A program made the translations under genes and the position numbers. 64,000 nucleotides of DNA from Kribbella sp. VKM Ac-2569 (GTDB lineage Bacteria > Actinomycetota > Actinomycetes > Propionibacteriales > Kribbellaceae). The stretch is from assembly GCF_004216905.1 (NCBI RefSeq), contig NZ_SGXJ01000004.1:844500-908499 (forward strand), written 5' to 3'. Positions 44,023 to 51,866 of this stretch are shown here, piece after piece; position 1 is the stretch's first letter, and the number at the start of each line of letters is the position of its first letter. The notes beneath the pieces were generated by a model. The model saw only the letters and a list, made by a program, of their open reading frames with translations, made no database searches and was not told the DNA's origin.

Positions 44023-45171
44023 ATGTTGAGAAACGCCGTCCGCTCGCTGCTGGCCGAGCCGCGAGCACCCGACGCACCCAGGCGGGTGTGGCGCGACTGG
44101 GTGCTCGTCGCCGGCCTGCTGACGGCGGCCGTTCTCGAAGGCGTATTCCGTGAGGACGTCGTCTGGAGGCCCGTCGCGCTCGTGGTCGCTGCGGTGACCG
44201 TGTGCGCTCTCCTGTGGCGTCGTACGCACCCGTTGGCCGTGGTGGCCGCCGTGTTCGGCGTACTGATCGTGGTCAACGTCGTGGCCCTGATCAGTGGGGA
44301 CGCGACCTTCGGCCTCTACACAATGATCTGTGTGGTGTCGCTGCCGTACTCACTCGTTCGCTGGGGATCCGGCCGCGAGATCCTCATCGGGCTGGCGTTC
44401 ATCCTCGTGGCGCTGGTGCTGGGACTCGCCAGTGACTTCCCCGGGTACGGTGAGGCCGCGGCCGGCAGCATGTTCCTGCTCTTCCCCGCGACACTCGGAC
44501 TCGCAGTCCGCTATCTGTGGACCGCCCGGAATCGTGAGCTGGGGCAGGTACGTCTCCGGGAGCGCGAGCTGTTGGCCCGGGAGCTGCACGACACGGTCGC
44601 TCATCATGTCTCGGCCATCGTCATCCGGGCCCAGGCCGGCCGAGCCGTCGCCGCCACTCGCCCGGACGCCGCGGTCGATGCGCTCGCCATCATCGAGGCG
44701 GAGGGTACGCGGACCCTCGCCGAGATGCGGGCGATGGTCGGCGTACTGCGGGATGACGGTACGGCGGCGCTCGCCCCACAGCCCGGAGTGGCCGACCTGG
44801 AACAGCTCGCTCGTAGCGTCGGGGACCGGCCGCGGGTCGAGGTCGAGGTGTCGGGCGACCTCGATGACCTCGGACCAGCGGTCGGCGCAGCGATCTACCG
44901 CATCGCGCAGGAGTCGATCACGAACGCCGTACGGCATGCCAAGCAGGCAACTCGCATCGACGTCCGGCTGACGTCGTACGACGACTCCGTCCGGCTGACT
45001 GTCCGCGACAACGGGGAAACGACCTCGAGGAACCCGGGAGGTTATGGCCTGGTGGGGATGACTGAGCGGGCCGCGCTGCTCGGCGGCACGTTCGCGGCGG
45101 GTCCTGATCCGGACCGCGGCTGGTCTGTTGACGTGGTGCTGCCTCTTCAGCGATCGGCTACCGGCCGATGA
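44023..45171 (+). CDS. NarL-type sensor histidine kinase
   Basis: 382 residues. Several N-terminal membrane helices (about 25-165), then LLARELHDTVAHHVSAIVIRAQAGRA with the phospho-accepting His, and a HATPase domain with AQESITNAVRHAK. TACGCT lies 6 nt before the ATG at 44023; the GTG two codons earlier is less likely. Overlaps its response regulator by 4 bp. Confidence 0.92.
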   Translation: MLRNAVRSLLAEPRAPDAPRRVWRDWVLVAGLLTAAVLEGVFREDVVWRPVALVVAAVTVCALLWRRTHPLAVVAAVFGVLIVVNVVALISGDATFGLYTMICVVSLPYSLVRWGSGREILIGLAFILVALVLGLASDFPGYGEAAAGSMFLLFPATLGLAVRYLWTARNRELGQVRLRERELLARELHDTVAHHVSAIVIRAQAGRAVAATRPDAAVDALAIIEAEGTRTLAEMRAMVGVLRDDGTAALAPQPGVADLEQLARSVGDRPRVEVEVSGDLDDLGPAVGAAIYRIAQESITNAVRHAKQATRIDVRLTSYDDSVRLTVRDNGETTSRNPGGYGLVGMTERAALLGGTFAAGPDPDRGWSVDVVLPLQRSATGR

Positions 45172-45824
45172 CGATCCGGGTGCTCGTCGCCGACGACCAA
45201 GATCTCGTCCGGACCGGGCTCGCGATGATCCTCGACGCCCAGCCCGGTATCGAGGTGGTCGGTCAGGCCGCCGACGGTCTGGAAGCAGTGGAGTTCGCCC
45301 GCCGGCTGCGGCCCGACGTCTGTCTGCTCGACATCAGGATGCCCGGGATGGACGGGATCGCGGCGACCCGCGAACTAGCTGGACCCGGCGTCGTAGACCC
45401 ACTGCCGATCGTGGTGATCACGACCTTCGATCTCGACGAGTACGTGTACGGCGCTTTGAAGGCCGGCGCGCGTGGATTCCTGCTCAAGGACGCTGGCCCC
45501 GACCTTCTCGTCCAAGCCATCCACGCCGCCGCCAACGGCGACGCACTGATCGCGCCGAAGATCACGGCGCGGCTGCTCTCCACGTTCTCCGAACCACCGA
45601 CCGGCCGCACCCCGGTCCAACCCGTCGATCCACTAACCGCTCGCGAAGAACAGGTCCTGATCGCCGCAGCCACCGGCCGCACCAACGCCGAGATCGCTGT
45701 GGAGCTGCACATCAGCCTCAGCACCGTAAAAACCCACCTGACCAGCGTGATGGGCAAGATAGGCGCCCGAAACCGCGTAGAAATAGCCATCTGGGCCTAC
45801 GAAACCGCCCGCATCAAGCCCTAG
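45168..45824 (+). CDS. NarL/FixJ-family response regulator
   Basis: 218 residues. Receiver with ADDQDLVRTGLAM, phospho-acceptor Asp in VCLLDIRMPG and Lys in FLLKDAGP; LuxR HTH near the C-terminus (LTAREEQVLIAAATGRTNAEIAVEL). Paired with the kinase upstream. Its stop overlaps the convergent P-loop gene by 4 bp. Confidence 0.94.
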   Translation: MTIRVLVADDQDLVRTGLAMILDAQPGIEVVGQAADGLEAVEFARRLRPDVCLLDIRMPGMDGIAATRELAGPGVVDPLPIVVITTFDLDEYVYGALKAGARGFLLKDAGPDLLVQAIHAAANGDALIAPKITARLLSTFSEPPTGRTPVQPVDPLTAREEQVLIAAATGRTNAEIAVELHISLSTVKTHLTSVMGKIGARNRVEIAIWAYETARIKP

Positions 45825-46324
45825 CCCTCCCAGAGCCTCTCCACCTTCTTGGTCTGGCTCTGCAAGTCGAGTTCGTCTACCTGGATGCGGTGATCAGCGG
45901 TCGGAGGATTCGCCACATCGGCTTCGTGAAGCATCCGAAACTCATCGTCGGTCAGCCAGACCTTGCGCGACGCCGCACGCCGCAACGCCTCCGGAAAGCC
46001 GACCGTCAGGTGCACAATCAGGCATCCGGGAAGCTCGCGCCTGTACAGACCGCAGGTCTCCGGCGTAAGCACGTCAGCGACGACGACTTCAATGCCCATG
46101 GCCACGAAGTTCCGAGCCAAACTGCAGGCGTTCCTCACGCCAAGGCCTTGCTGTCCCCGGCCTTCCTCGCCCTCCCACGGCGCAGCACCACCCGCGACAA
46201 CCAGCTGCCGCACATCATCCACATCAACAAACGCACACCGCGGCCGCCCTCCCGCAAGCCCCCGCCCCGTCACACTCTTCCCCACCGCAGGCCCACCCGT
46301 AAGCACCAACGGCCGACGAGCCAT
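45821..46324 (-). CDS. P-loop nucleotide kinase-like protein
   Basis: 167 residues with a Walker A motif GGPAVGKS near residues 10-17 and a short-kinase layout (AAA_33/nucleoside-kinase group). It contains VVVADVLTPETCGLYR, akin to the substrate-Asp segment in such kinases. Three bp downstream of a RelE-like gene and probably in the same operon. A small-molecule kinase role is likely; the substrate is unknown. Confidence 0.75.
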   Translation of the reverse strand: MARRPLVLTGGPAVGKSVTGRGLAGGRPRCAFVDVDDVRQLVVAGGAAPWEGEEGRGQQGLGVRNACSLARNFVAMGIEVVVADVLTPETCGLYRRELPGCLIVHLTVGFPEALRRAASRKVWLTDDEFRMLHEADVANPPTADHRIQVDELDLQSQTKKVERLWEG

Positions 46325-46327
46325 ACC

Positions 46328-46573
46328 TCAGCCGACCCATGTCACGTCGAAGATCCGGATCTGCGTGCGAGCATCGTCGACATGGAAGGACAGCAGCCCC
46401 AGGCCGCCGAAGGTGCATTGCCGAAAGCTCGGCTCATCTCGATCGAGGGCTTGCGTGTCCCACGGCGCGCCGACCAGCTTGGTGACACGTTCGACCAAAG
46501 CGTCGAATGCCATTGGAGGCAGCCCTTGCAGTTGGGCCAATGCGGATGCGTGAAACTCCACGCGGTAGCTCAC
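46328..46573 (-). CDS. RelE/ParE-like toxin
   Basis: 81 residues starting SYRVEFHASALAQLQGLPPMAFDALVERV, the standard RelE-superfamily start, and ending in a beta strand. GTG start overlaps the upstream DUF6247 gene by 4 bp, as is typical of toxin-antitoxin pairs. Whether it is a ribosome-dependent RNase is not visible; active-site residues are variable in this fold. Confidence 0.7.
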   Translation of the reverse strand: MSYRVEFHASALAQLQGLPPMAFDALVERVTKLVGAPWDTQALDRDEPSFRQCTFGGLGLLSFHVDDARTQIRIFDVTWVG

Positions 46574-46860
46574 AGCCGATCGGGCCAGCCCGGTATCGCC
46601 TGCTCAGCCGGTATGAACTCGTCAGCTCGATCCTCGCGGGTCGCTTGCAGTGCCTGGTCGAAGCCAGGATCGGAGTACGCAACCGCCCGCAGGTGCCAGA
46701 GGTGCAACACGTCCCGCAGATGCTGAAAACGCCATACCTCGTGGGCAGCGTCCAGAGCGCCGTGGTACTCGCTGAGGAACTGCTCGTGCCACTTCGCCGG
46801 TAATAGGCGGAGGATCTCGCTGGGGTCTTCCGGCGAGCTCTGCATCGGCTGAGCAGTCAT
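46570..46860 (-). CDS. DUF6247 protein, likely antitoxin
   Basis: 96 residues with the DUF6247 pattern: PSEILRLLPAKWHEQFLSEYHGALDAA, HLWHLRAVAYSDPGF. These proteins regularly precede small RelE-type genes in actinobacteria, so an antitoxin role is inferred. The three genes DUF6247, RelE-like and P-loop kinase are close enough for one operon (4-bp overlap, then a 3-bp gap). Confidence 0.8.
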   Translation of the reverse strand: MTAQPMQSSPEDPSEILRLLPAKWHEQFLSEYHGALDAAHEVWRFQHLRDVLHLWHLRAVAYSDPGFDQALQATREDRADEFIPAEQAIPGWPDRL

Positions 46861-47225
46861 GGCACTAGATTACTCTGAGCAGCCCCTCCGCGTGTCAAGG
46901 TTATCCACACCCACCGGACTGAGGGCGGTCCTGGCGAAGAGGCTGGCGATTCCCAGAAGCCGCAGGTGAGAAGAGTGGTCACGGACGGTCACGGCCCGTC
47001 AACCGCGGGGATGAATCTCTGAGCAGCCATGGCCATGGCCACACGACGAGGCAAGAGCCCTTCAGTCCTTGTCATGTGCTTGGGCCTGCGGCAGAGAAGC
47101 TCCTGACGGGGGCTTTACCGGGTCGCCGCGCGGCGATCATTCGTGCCAGAGGTTGGGGTCTGGTTTCGTCAGGCCACGAAGGGCGTCAGCCGCGTGGGTC
47201 GTACGGTCACGAGGCTGGGTGGGCC
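46861..47225. other. Intergenic region with the left repeat copy
   Basis: About 365 bp without a supported gene. It contains the left copy of a repeat whose other copy overlaps tRNA-Phe (46955-46990), with weaker similarity continuing to about 47005, as if a decayed tRNA fragment remained. Confidence 0.4.
46955..46990 (+). repeat. Left copy of tRNA-Phe-associated direct repeat (possible attL relic)
   Basis: Aligns without gaps to 50986-51021 at 31 of 36 positions, sharing CCGCAGGTGAGAA and GTGGTCA. Flanking similarity extends to both sides (46945-46957 matches 50970-50982 at 10 of 13). Confidence 0.6.
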
Positions 47226-47657
47226 TCACTGCGCCGCGCCCACCTTGGTGATCTCGCATTCGATGCCTGCCGGTCCGATGGGAGCTTGCGCCGGGGTGGT
47301 TCCTCCGAATGTGGCCGTGTCGCGAACCTCGAAGGTCTGACCGCCGATCCTCTGCTGAGAGGCTGCATCCAGGACGTCAACGGTCACTGTGTAGCTCGAC
47401 GCGTCGCCGGTGATCGTGCCGTTGATCGTTACCGTGCCCTGCGATCCGACTGTGTTCGCCTGGCAGTCGACGTTGGTCTTGTAGCTGGTCGCGTCGAGGA
47501 CCGGAGTACCTTCTCCTGGCGCACCCGTCATGGAGCGCACGGCGAAGACGCCCAGGCACACCAGCACACCCAAGCCGATGATGATCTGAACCCTCCGCCA
47601 GGGGCTCCGCGGCGACCTGTATCCATCGTTTGCCGCGGTCCACTCGTGAGTCGGCAT
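47226..47657 (-). CDS. Membrane-anchored hypothetical protein
   Basis: 143 residues. A cytoplasmic N-terminus of about 24 residues, one transmembrane helix (about 24-45) and an extracellular beta-rich domain with two Cys (Asn-Val-Asp-Cys and Ile-Glu-Cys) that could pair. ATG 47657. No recognised family. Lies inside the stretch bounded by the direct repeats. Confidence 0.65.
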   Translation of the reverse strand: MPTHEWTAANDGYRSPRSPWRRVQIIIGLGVLVCLGVFAVRSMTGAPGEGTPVLDATSYKTNVDCQANTVGSQGTVTINGTITGDASSYTVTVDVLDAASQQRIGGQTFEVRDTATFGGTTPAQAPIGPAGIECEITKVGAAQ

Positions 47658-47922
47658 TCCCTGTCCCCCAGAACCCTGATCGATCGTGCTGCACGCAGCA
47701 AGCGCCGGTCAGCCTACATCGCAGTATGTGAAAGACGGCCAGTACAAATCGGTACGGCGACCGAGCCGGATACCTGCGGTACTCGTGTGTGACGTTGCTC
47801 CGACGGCTGGGGTGCCGCCGCACATCGTCCAGGCGATCGCTTCATGGAGCTCGTCGCCGGACAGGCGTTGCGGTTCAAGCGGGAGAGTCGACGATGCTGT
47901 CGACGCTCTGATCGGCTTGTGC

Positions 47923-48137
47923 CTCAACCACGGAAGTTGTGATTTCGACCTTCGAGCCCACGTCCTCGAATCCGACGACGTGGTAATCGTCGGCGGAACC
48001 CACGGTCGGGCGCCGATCGGCGGCTTCTGCCCGGGCGTCCAGCATCGGACGGCCGCAGTCCTCACCCTCGCCGCCCCCTCGGAGGCCGCGCAGTCATCAG
48101 CGCATCGACCAGCGTCAGGCGTACATCTTTCAAATAG
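47923..48137 (+). pseudogene. Decayed 3' copy of the lipoprotein at 40228-41187
   Basis: The frame reads HGSCDFDLRAHVLESDDV and VIVGGTH, closely matching the lipoprotein's HGKCDPDLRAHVVELEDM and VIIGGSH. At a run of C near 48077 the match jumps one base and continues as PLGGRAVIS to a TAG at 48135, so there is a single-base frameshift. Sequence upstream of 47923 no longer matches. A 5'-truncated, frameshifted copy. Confidence 0.75.
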
Positions 48138-48154
48138 TTCTTTGCAACAAACAT

Positions 48155-48367
48155 TTGATGGCGCTGTGCGTTGTCAGGGTGTTTAGCCGCTCGCAATACT
48201 GCAATCCGAGGGGGCGCACCAGAGGCTTGTTCGCCGTGAAGGTGAAGCATTTCGTCGAGGTATTACAAGCAGAACGGGACGGCGGCGTGAGCGTGAAACC
48301 TTTTGTGCAGCCGGTGCTGGCGAAAGCGAAGTGGCGGTGCAAGACTCGGAAGAGGACGGAGCCCTAA
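48155..48367 (+). CDS. Small basic ORF, doubtful
   Basis: A 70-codon frame rich in Lys/Arg with lower GC than its surroundings. No ribosome site is evident and no family recognised. It lies among pseudogenes and may be a remnant. Confidence 0.25.
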   Translation: MMALCVVRVFSRSQYCNPRGRTRGLFAVKVKHFVEVLQAERDGGVSVKPFVQPVLAKAKWRCKTRKRTEP

Positions 48368-48459
48368 TCGTCGGCTCTGCGACCCTTGCACGACCTGGCA
48401 CCGACGCCGGCCGCCGTTGATCGCGGACCGAGCCGGCCAGGGGAGGCAGGAGGGGCGGG

Positions 48460-48948
48460 ATGCCTGATGATCCTAGAGTCCGCGCGGAGTTGCGGACCCA
48501 AATCGAAACTCGCCGGGCGGGCATCGCTGCCTTCCTGCGCGACGTGCGGCCGCGGCGCAATCGACTGACCAATATCAGCATCGTCAGCAGCGCCCTGGCC
48601 GCTGCCCTCGTGGCGGGTCCGGCGCTGGGAGGGGCGCCATTCACCAACGGCGTCAAGGACCAATTGTCAATCGGCAGCGCCGCGGATGTTTGGCGCCCGC
48701 TCTGTCTGGCCGCGTTGATCGTCTCATTGGTGTCGGTCATTTCCGGCAACCTGAGCAAATCGCAGGATCTTGCGGCCCGCGTCACTGCCGCAGAGGTCTG
48801 CAGTGCGGAACTCGAAGGCGTGCTGACGTCCCTCCAGTTCGGGCACCTCTCGGTGGAGGACGCCGTCGAGCAATACCACCACAGCGTCAGCAAGGTCCCG
48901 TTCGTCGAGGATGTGCCGAGCTCGCCGCCCTCGCCCGGCGAGACTTGA
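48460..48948 (+). CDS. Two-helix membrane protein
   Basis: 162 residues with two transmembrane segments (about 41-60 and 78-97) and helical flanks, including a C-terminal helix with AAEVCSAELEGVLTSLQFG. The layout resembles SLATT-type two-helix proteins but I cannot confirm this. The ATG at 48460 has AGGAGG upstream at 6 nt. Confidence 0.65.
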   Translation: MPDDPRVRAELRTQIETRRAGIAAFLRDVRPRRNRLTNISIVSSALAAALVAGPALGGAPFTNGVKDQLSIGSAADVWRPLCLAALIVSLVSVISGNLSKSQDLAARVTAAEVCSAELEGVLTSLQFGHLSVEDAVEQYHHSVSKVPFVEDVPSSPPSPGET

Positions 48949-49148
48949 CGACGTTCTCTCCGCCGGCTCAGGCGCGGGTGATAGCAAAGTCGATCAGGGC
49001 GTTAGTGGCTTCCCGTGCGCGGATCAATTGTGCGCCGGCCGAGCGCCACCATCGAGGCCACGTCGAACGCGAGATGCACCAGCCGATACCGCGCGCGATA
49101 AAATCCTTACCGCAACCCTCTCCCAGCCTGCGACCGCCTACTGACCGA

Positions 49149-49636
49149 GGCGGAGCTATAAAGCAGTACGGCGTGTCTCGGAACACGGTCCGGCTTGCGA
49201 TGGGCGTGCTCCAGAACGAAGGCATGATCACCAGCGTTCAGGGCAAGGGCACGGTGGTGCGTGATCAGATGATGATCACCTACCACGCGGCCTGGGCCGA
49301 GAGCCGCGACCGGTTGGCCGGCGATCAGACCGACGCGTTGTACACCGAGATGCGGGACCAGGGGTCGGAAGGGCGAGTACCGCGACTTCGAGATGCGGTC
49401 TGCTCACGCCCCACGACGTGCCTGGCGGCGTCATCCGGGCGATGGCAGCGAAGGGCCACGAGGAAATCGGGTACGTCGACGAACTCACGACGCGCATGCC
49501 GCGACAGGATGAGGTCCGCAAGCTCGCTCTCTCGACCGGCTCAACGTGCGGTTCGCTGGCCAGTTTGAGCGGAACGATTCGGAGGTGGCTTCTCGGGCGA
49601 AGTAGGTTCCGGCCGAGTAGTCCGGCCACGCGATAA
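49149..49636 (+). pseudogene. Broken GntR/UTRA transcription regulator
   Basis: GntR winged helix is readable (KQYGVSRNTVRLAMGVLQNE and a following GKGTVVRD), then a linker and the start of a UTRA domain (AWAESRDRL). The frame shifts near 49400 and UTRA sequence resumes in another frame (GGVIRAMAAKGHEEIGYVDE, TARMP-like TTRMPRQDEVRKLAL). The N-terminal third of the HTH and the C-terminus are missing. Confidence 0.75.
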
Positions 49637-49710
49637 GGCTTGAGCAGATCCAGCTGGGCGGTCAGCCATCTGATACCTGCGTTGCTAGGCAGTCCACACT
49701 TGTGGGGTCT

Positions 49711-49914
49711 TTAGGCATTCAGGAGCTCCACCGACAGCGACCCACCGGCGAAGACGTCCACGATGGTCTCCTTGAGGCTGCCGGCCGATGGAGCGCCCAG
49801 GCTGAAGGTCGGACGGATTCCGAGGACAGCCGCCGGTGTGACCCAGCTGATGACGTCGAGTTCTTGGTCCTCGTCTCGGTGATACCAGCCGTGGGTCTGG
49901 AGAAGGTCGCGTGA
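49711..49914 (-). pseudogene. Gene remnant without a start codon
   Basis: One minus-strand frame is clearly codon-biased and protein-like (THGWYHRDEDQELDVISWVT; DVFAGGSLSVELLNA to a TAA at 49711-49713). The frame is closed upstream at about 49917 by TGA with no start, and a one-base shift would join it to a GTG. I read it as a remnant of a small actinobacterial protein; family unknown. Confidence 0.45.
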
Positions 49915-50012
49915 TCACACTGGCTGGCTCGGGTCATTGCGCTTGTTTCTGACGGCGGTGACGCCGCCGTAAATGCCTGAAATGTCACCAGAAATCAGGG
50001 CAGGATCGTCGC

Positions 50013-50888
50013 ATGACCATTCGGGACCGACTCGCGCGACATTCCGCCTTCTCCGATCCGGGCCGCCACGGTCGGCTGCTCCGTGAGCTATCCGGGATCG
50101 AGGAGATCTGCGCGGCCGTCAGCAATGTCGTGCTCCATTATCGCGCCGAGGCGCACTTGCTCCGCGATGACCGTCGCGGCGAGATCAACTCGCGCTGGGT
50201 CTCGACCCTTCTGGACCTTGATCAGGCACGGCATCCCGGCCCGTTGTTGGATCCACGGCCGCCTGGCGACCGGGTAGCGGGGTGCTGTCGTGATCATTCC
50301 CTGCTCGCGGTCGCCGCTCTTCGCGAGCAGGGAATCCCGGCGCGGACCCGGGTGGGCTTCACCGGCTACTTCCCAGGACCTCCGGACTTCCGTGGTGATC
50401 ACGTCGTCGCTGAATGGTGGAACGGCACGCAGTGGCAGCGGTTCGATCCCGAGCTCGAGGCGGGGAGTCGTTCGTTCGACGTCCGCGATCTGCCGACCGG
50501 TGAGGGCGCGCCCTTCGAGACCGCCGCGGAGGTCTGGACGGGCTACCGTGCCGGTCGCCTCGATCCCACGCGCTATGGCGTGGCTCCGGGGTCGGAGCTA
50601 TCCGGACCTGGATTCATCCGTACGTACGTGATCATGGAAGTCATGCATCGGTACGGTCACGAGACACTCCTGTGGGACGAGGTCGGCACTGGGATCACAG
50701 ATTCCGATACCGACGAGGTCGCCCGACTACTGCTCGCCTCCGACGCGGGAGACTTGGCGGCCGAAGACCACCTGGAGCGGCAGTTCCAGACCGACCCGAA
50801 GCTCCGACCGGCCTCAACGGTCACCCAACTCTCGCCGTACGGCGACCCACCGGTCACGATCGACCTCATCCCGCACCCTCGGCCCTGA
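50013..50888 (+). CDS. Transglutaminase-like protein
   Basis: 291 residues with the transglutaminase-like core: Cys92 (GCCRDHSLLAVAAL), His130 (GDHVVAEWW) and Asp145 (RFDPEL) in the expected order and spacing. No export signal. May be a cysteine peptidase or an amide-bond enzyme. Intact, although its left flank is made of pseudogenes. Confidence 0.85.
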   Translation: MTIRDRLARHSAFSDPGRHGRLLRELSGIEEICAAVSNVVLHYRAEAHLLRDDRRGEINSRWVSTLLDLDQARHPGPLLDPRPPGDRVAGCCRDHSLLAVAALREQGIPARTRVGFTGYFPGPPDFRGDHVVAEWWNGTQWQRFDPELEAGSRSFDVRDLPTGEGAPFETAAEVWTGYRAGRLDPTRYGVAPGSELSGPGFIRTYVIMEVMHRYGHETLLWDEVGTGITDSDTDEVARLLLASDAGDLAAEDHLERQFQTDPKLRPASTVTQLSPYGDPPVTIDLIPHPRP

Positions 50889-50985
50889 GGTCGCCGCGGA
50901 GTGGAACTGTATTGCCTGTCCTGATGCTCGCCCTGACCGCATACGTGTTGCGGTAATCGCGGGAGGATCGGCAGTTCTCAGATCG

Positions 50986-51021
50986 AGAAACCGCAGGTGA
51001 GAAAGGTGGTCAGGGGCGGTC
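50986..51021 (+). repeat. Right copy of direct repeat, overlapping tRNA-Phe 3' end
   Basis: Matches 46955-46990 at 31 of 36 positions. The last 15 bases of this copy lie inside tRNA-Phe. The arrangement is what remains after site-specific integration into a tRNA 3' end. Confidence 0.6.
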
Positions 51022-51079
51022 TCGAACCGCCGACCTTCCGCTTTTCAGGCGGACGCTCTACCAGCTGAGCTACCTGACC
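51007..51079 (-). tRNA. tRNA-Phe (GAA)
   Basis: Folds as a standard cloverleaf on the minus strand: acceptor GGTCAGG/CCTGACC, D-arm GCTC/GAGC, anticodon loop CTGAAAA, T-arm GGCGG-TTCGAGA-CCGCC. 73 nt; CCA not encoded. Confidence 0.97.
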
Positions 51080-51128
51080 GGGGAGAAAGTTCGGCGGCGG
51101 TGTTGTTGACACCGCCGCCTTCTCCTGG

Positions 51129-51202
51129 CGACCCAGACGGGACTCGAACCCGCGACCTCCGCCGTGACAGGGCGGCACGCTAACCAACTGCGCCACTGGG
51201 CC
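51129..51202 (-). tRNA. tRNA-Asp (GTC)
   Basis: Cloverleaf with acceptor GGCCCAG/CTGGGTC (one G-U pair), anticodon loop CTGTCAC, T-loop TTCGAGT and discriminator G, as expected for Asp. 74 nt; CCA not encoded. Confidence 0.97.
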
Positions 51203-51261
51203 AAATGACTCGATGATCTTACAGCATCTTCGAGGTACTTCTTGCACCGGTCTTTCGACCG

Positions 51262-51334
51262 TATCCCCAACGGGATTCGAACCCGCGTTACCGCCTTGAA
51301 AGGGCAGCGTCCTAGGCCACTAGACGATGGGGAC
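51262..51334 (-). tRNA. tRNA-Glu (TTC)
   Basis: Cloverleaf with acceptor GTCCCCA/TGGGGAT, anticodon loop CTTTCAA and T-loop TTCGAAT. First of a Glu-Asp-Phe cluster on the minus strand. 73 nt. Confidence 0.97.
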
Positions 51335-51418
51335 TCGGACCCGCGGGAGCCGAAGCTCCAGGGACAGCCGTAAGCATAGAGGAGACCGCGCCAGCTTCCA
51401 AAACGAGATACTGGCGGG

Positions 51419-51769
51419 GTGATCGAGATGAGTCGGGGCGACTTCGAGGGGCTCGTGGCGCAGGCGCTGGACGAGGTGCCGGAGGAGTTGGCGGCGCTGA
51501 TCGACAACGTGGCGGTGTTCGTCGAGGACGAGCCGCCGGCGAGCGATCCGGACCTGCTCGGGATCTACGAGGGCATCCCGCTGACCGAGCGCGGGCACGA
51601 CTACGGCGGCGTACTGCCGGACCGGATCACGATCTACCGCAATCCCACGCTCGCGATCTGCGAGAACGTCGACGACGTCGTCGATGAGGTGAACATCACG
51701 GTGGTGCACGAGATCGCGCACCACTTCGGCATCGACGACGCCCGGCTGCACGAACTCGGCTACGGCTGA
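51419..51769 (+). CDS. Zincin-like metallopeptidase family protein
   Basis: 116 residues ending with HEIAHHFGIDD, where His97, Glu98, His101 and Asp106 match the short-zincin (DUF1025/Zincin_1) metal site. Cytoplasmic, function poorly known. GATACT lies 6 nt before the GTG start, consistent with a leaderless gene; the ATG at 51428 is an alternative. Confidence 0.88.
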   Translation: MIEMSRGDFEGLVAQALDEVPEELAALIDNVAVFVEDEPPASDPDLLGIYEGIPLTERGHDYGGVLPDRITIYRNPTLAICENVDDVVDEVNITVVHEIAHHFGIDDARLHELGYG

Positions 51770-51866
51770 CCCTAGGCCGATCGCGGCTGGGTGGGGTAGC
51801 CTCTGGCGGCCGGTTTCGGGGACCGGATCTCCCTACTCTTTTGAACGATCTAGTGAGGCTCTCGCC

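Noticed and set aside
46970..47050. Possible second tRNA-Phe at the left repeat
   Set aside because: Similarity to the tRNA fades after about 30 bases and no cloverleaf can be drawn; at most a decayed fragment.
47069..47251. 60-codon plus-strand frame in the left flank of the relic region
   Set aside because: No ribosome site and a Trp/Arg/Pro-rich, non-protein-like product.
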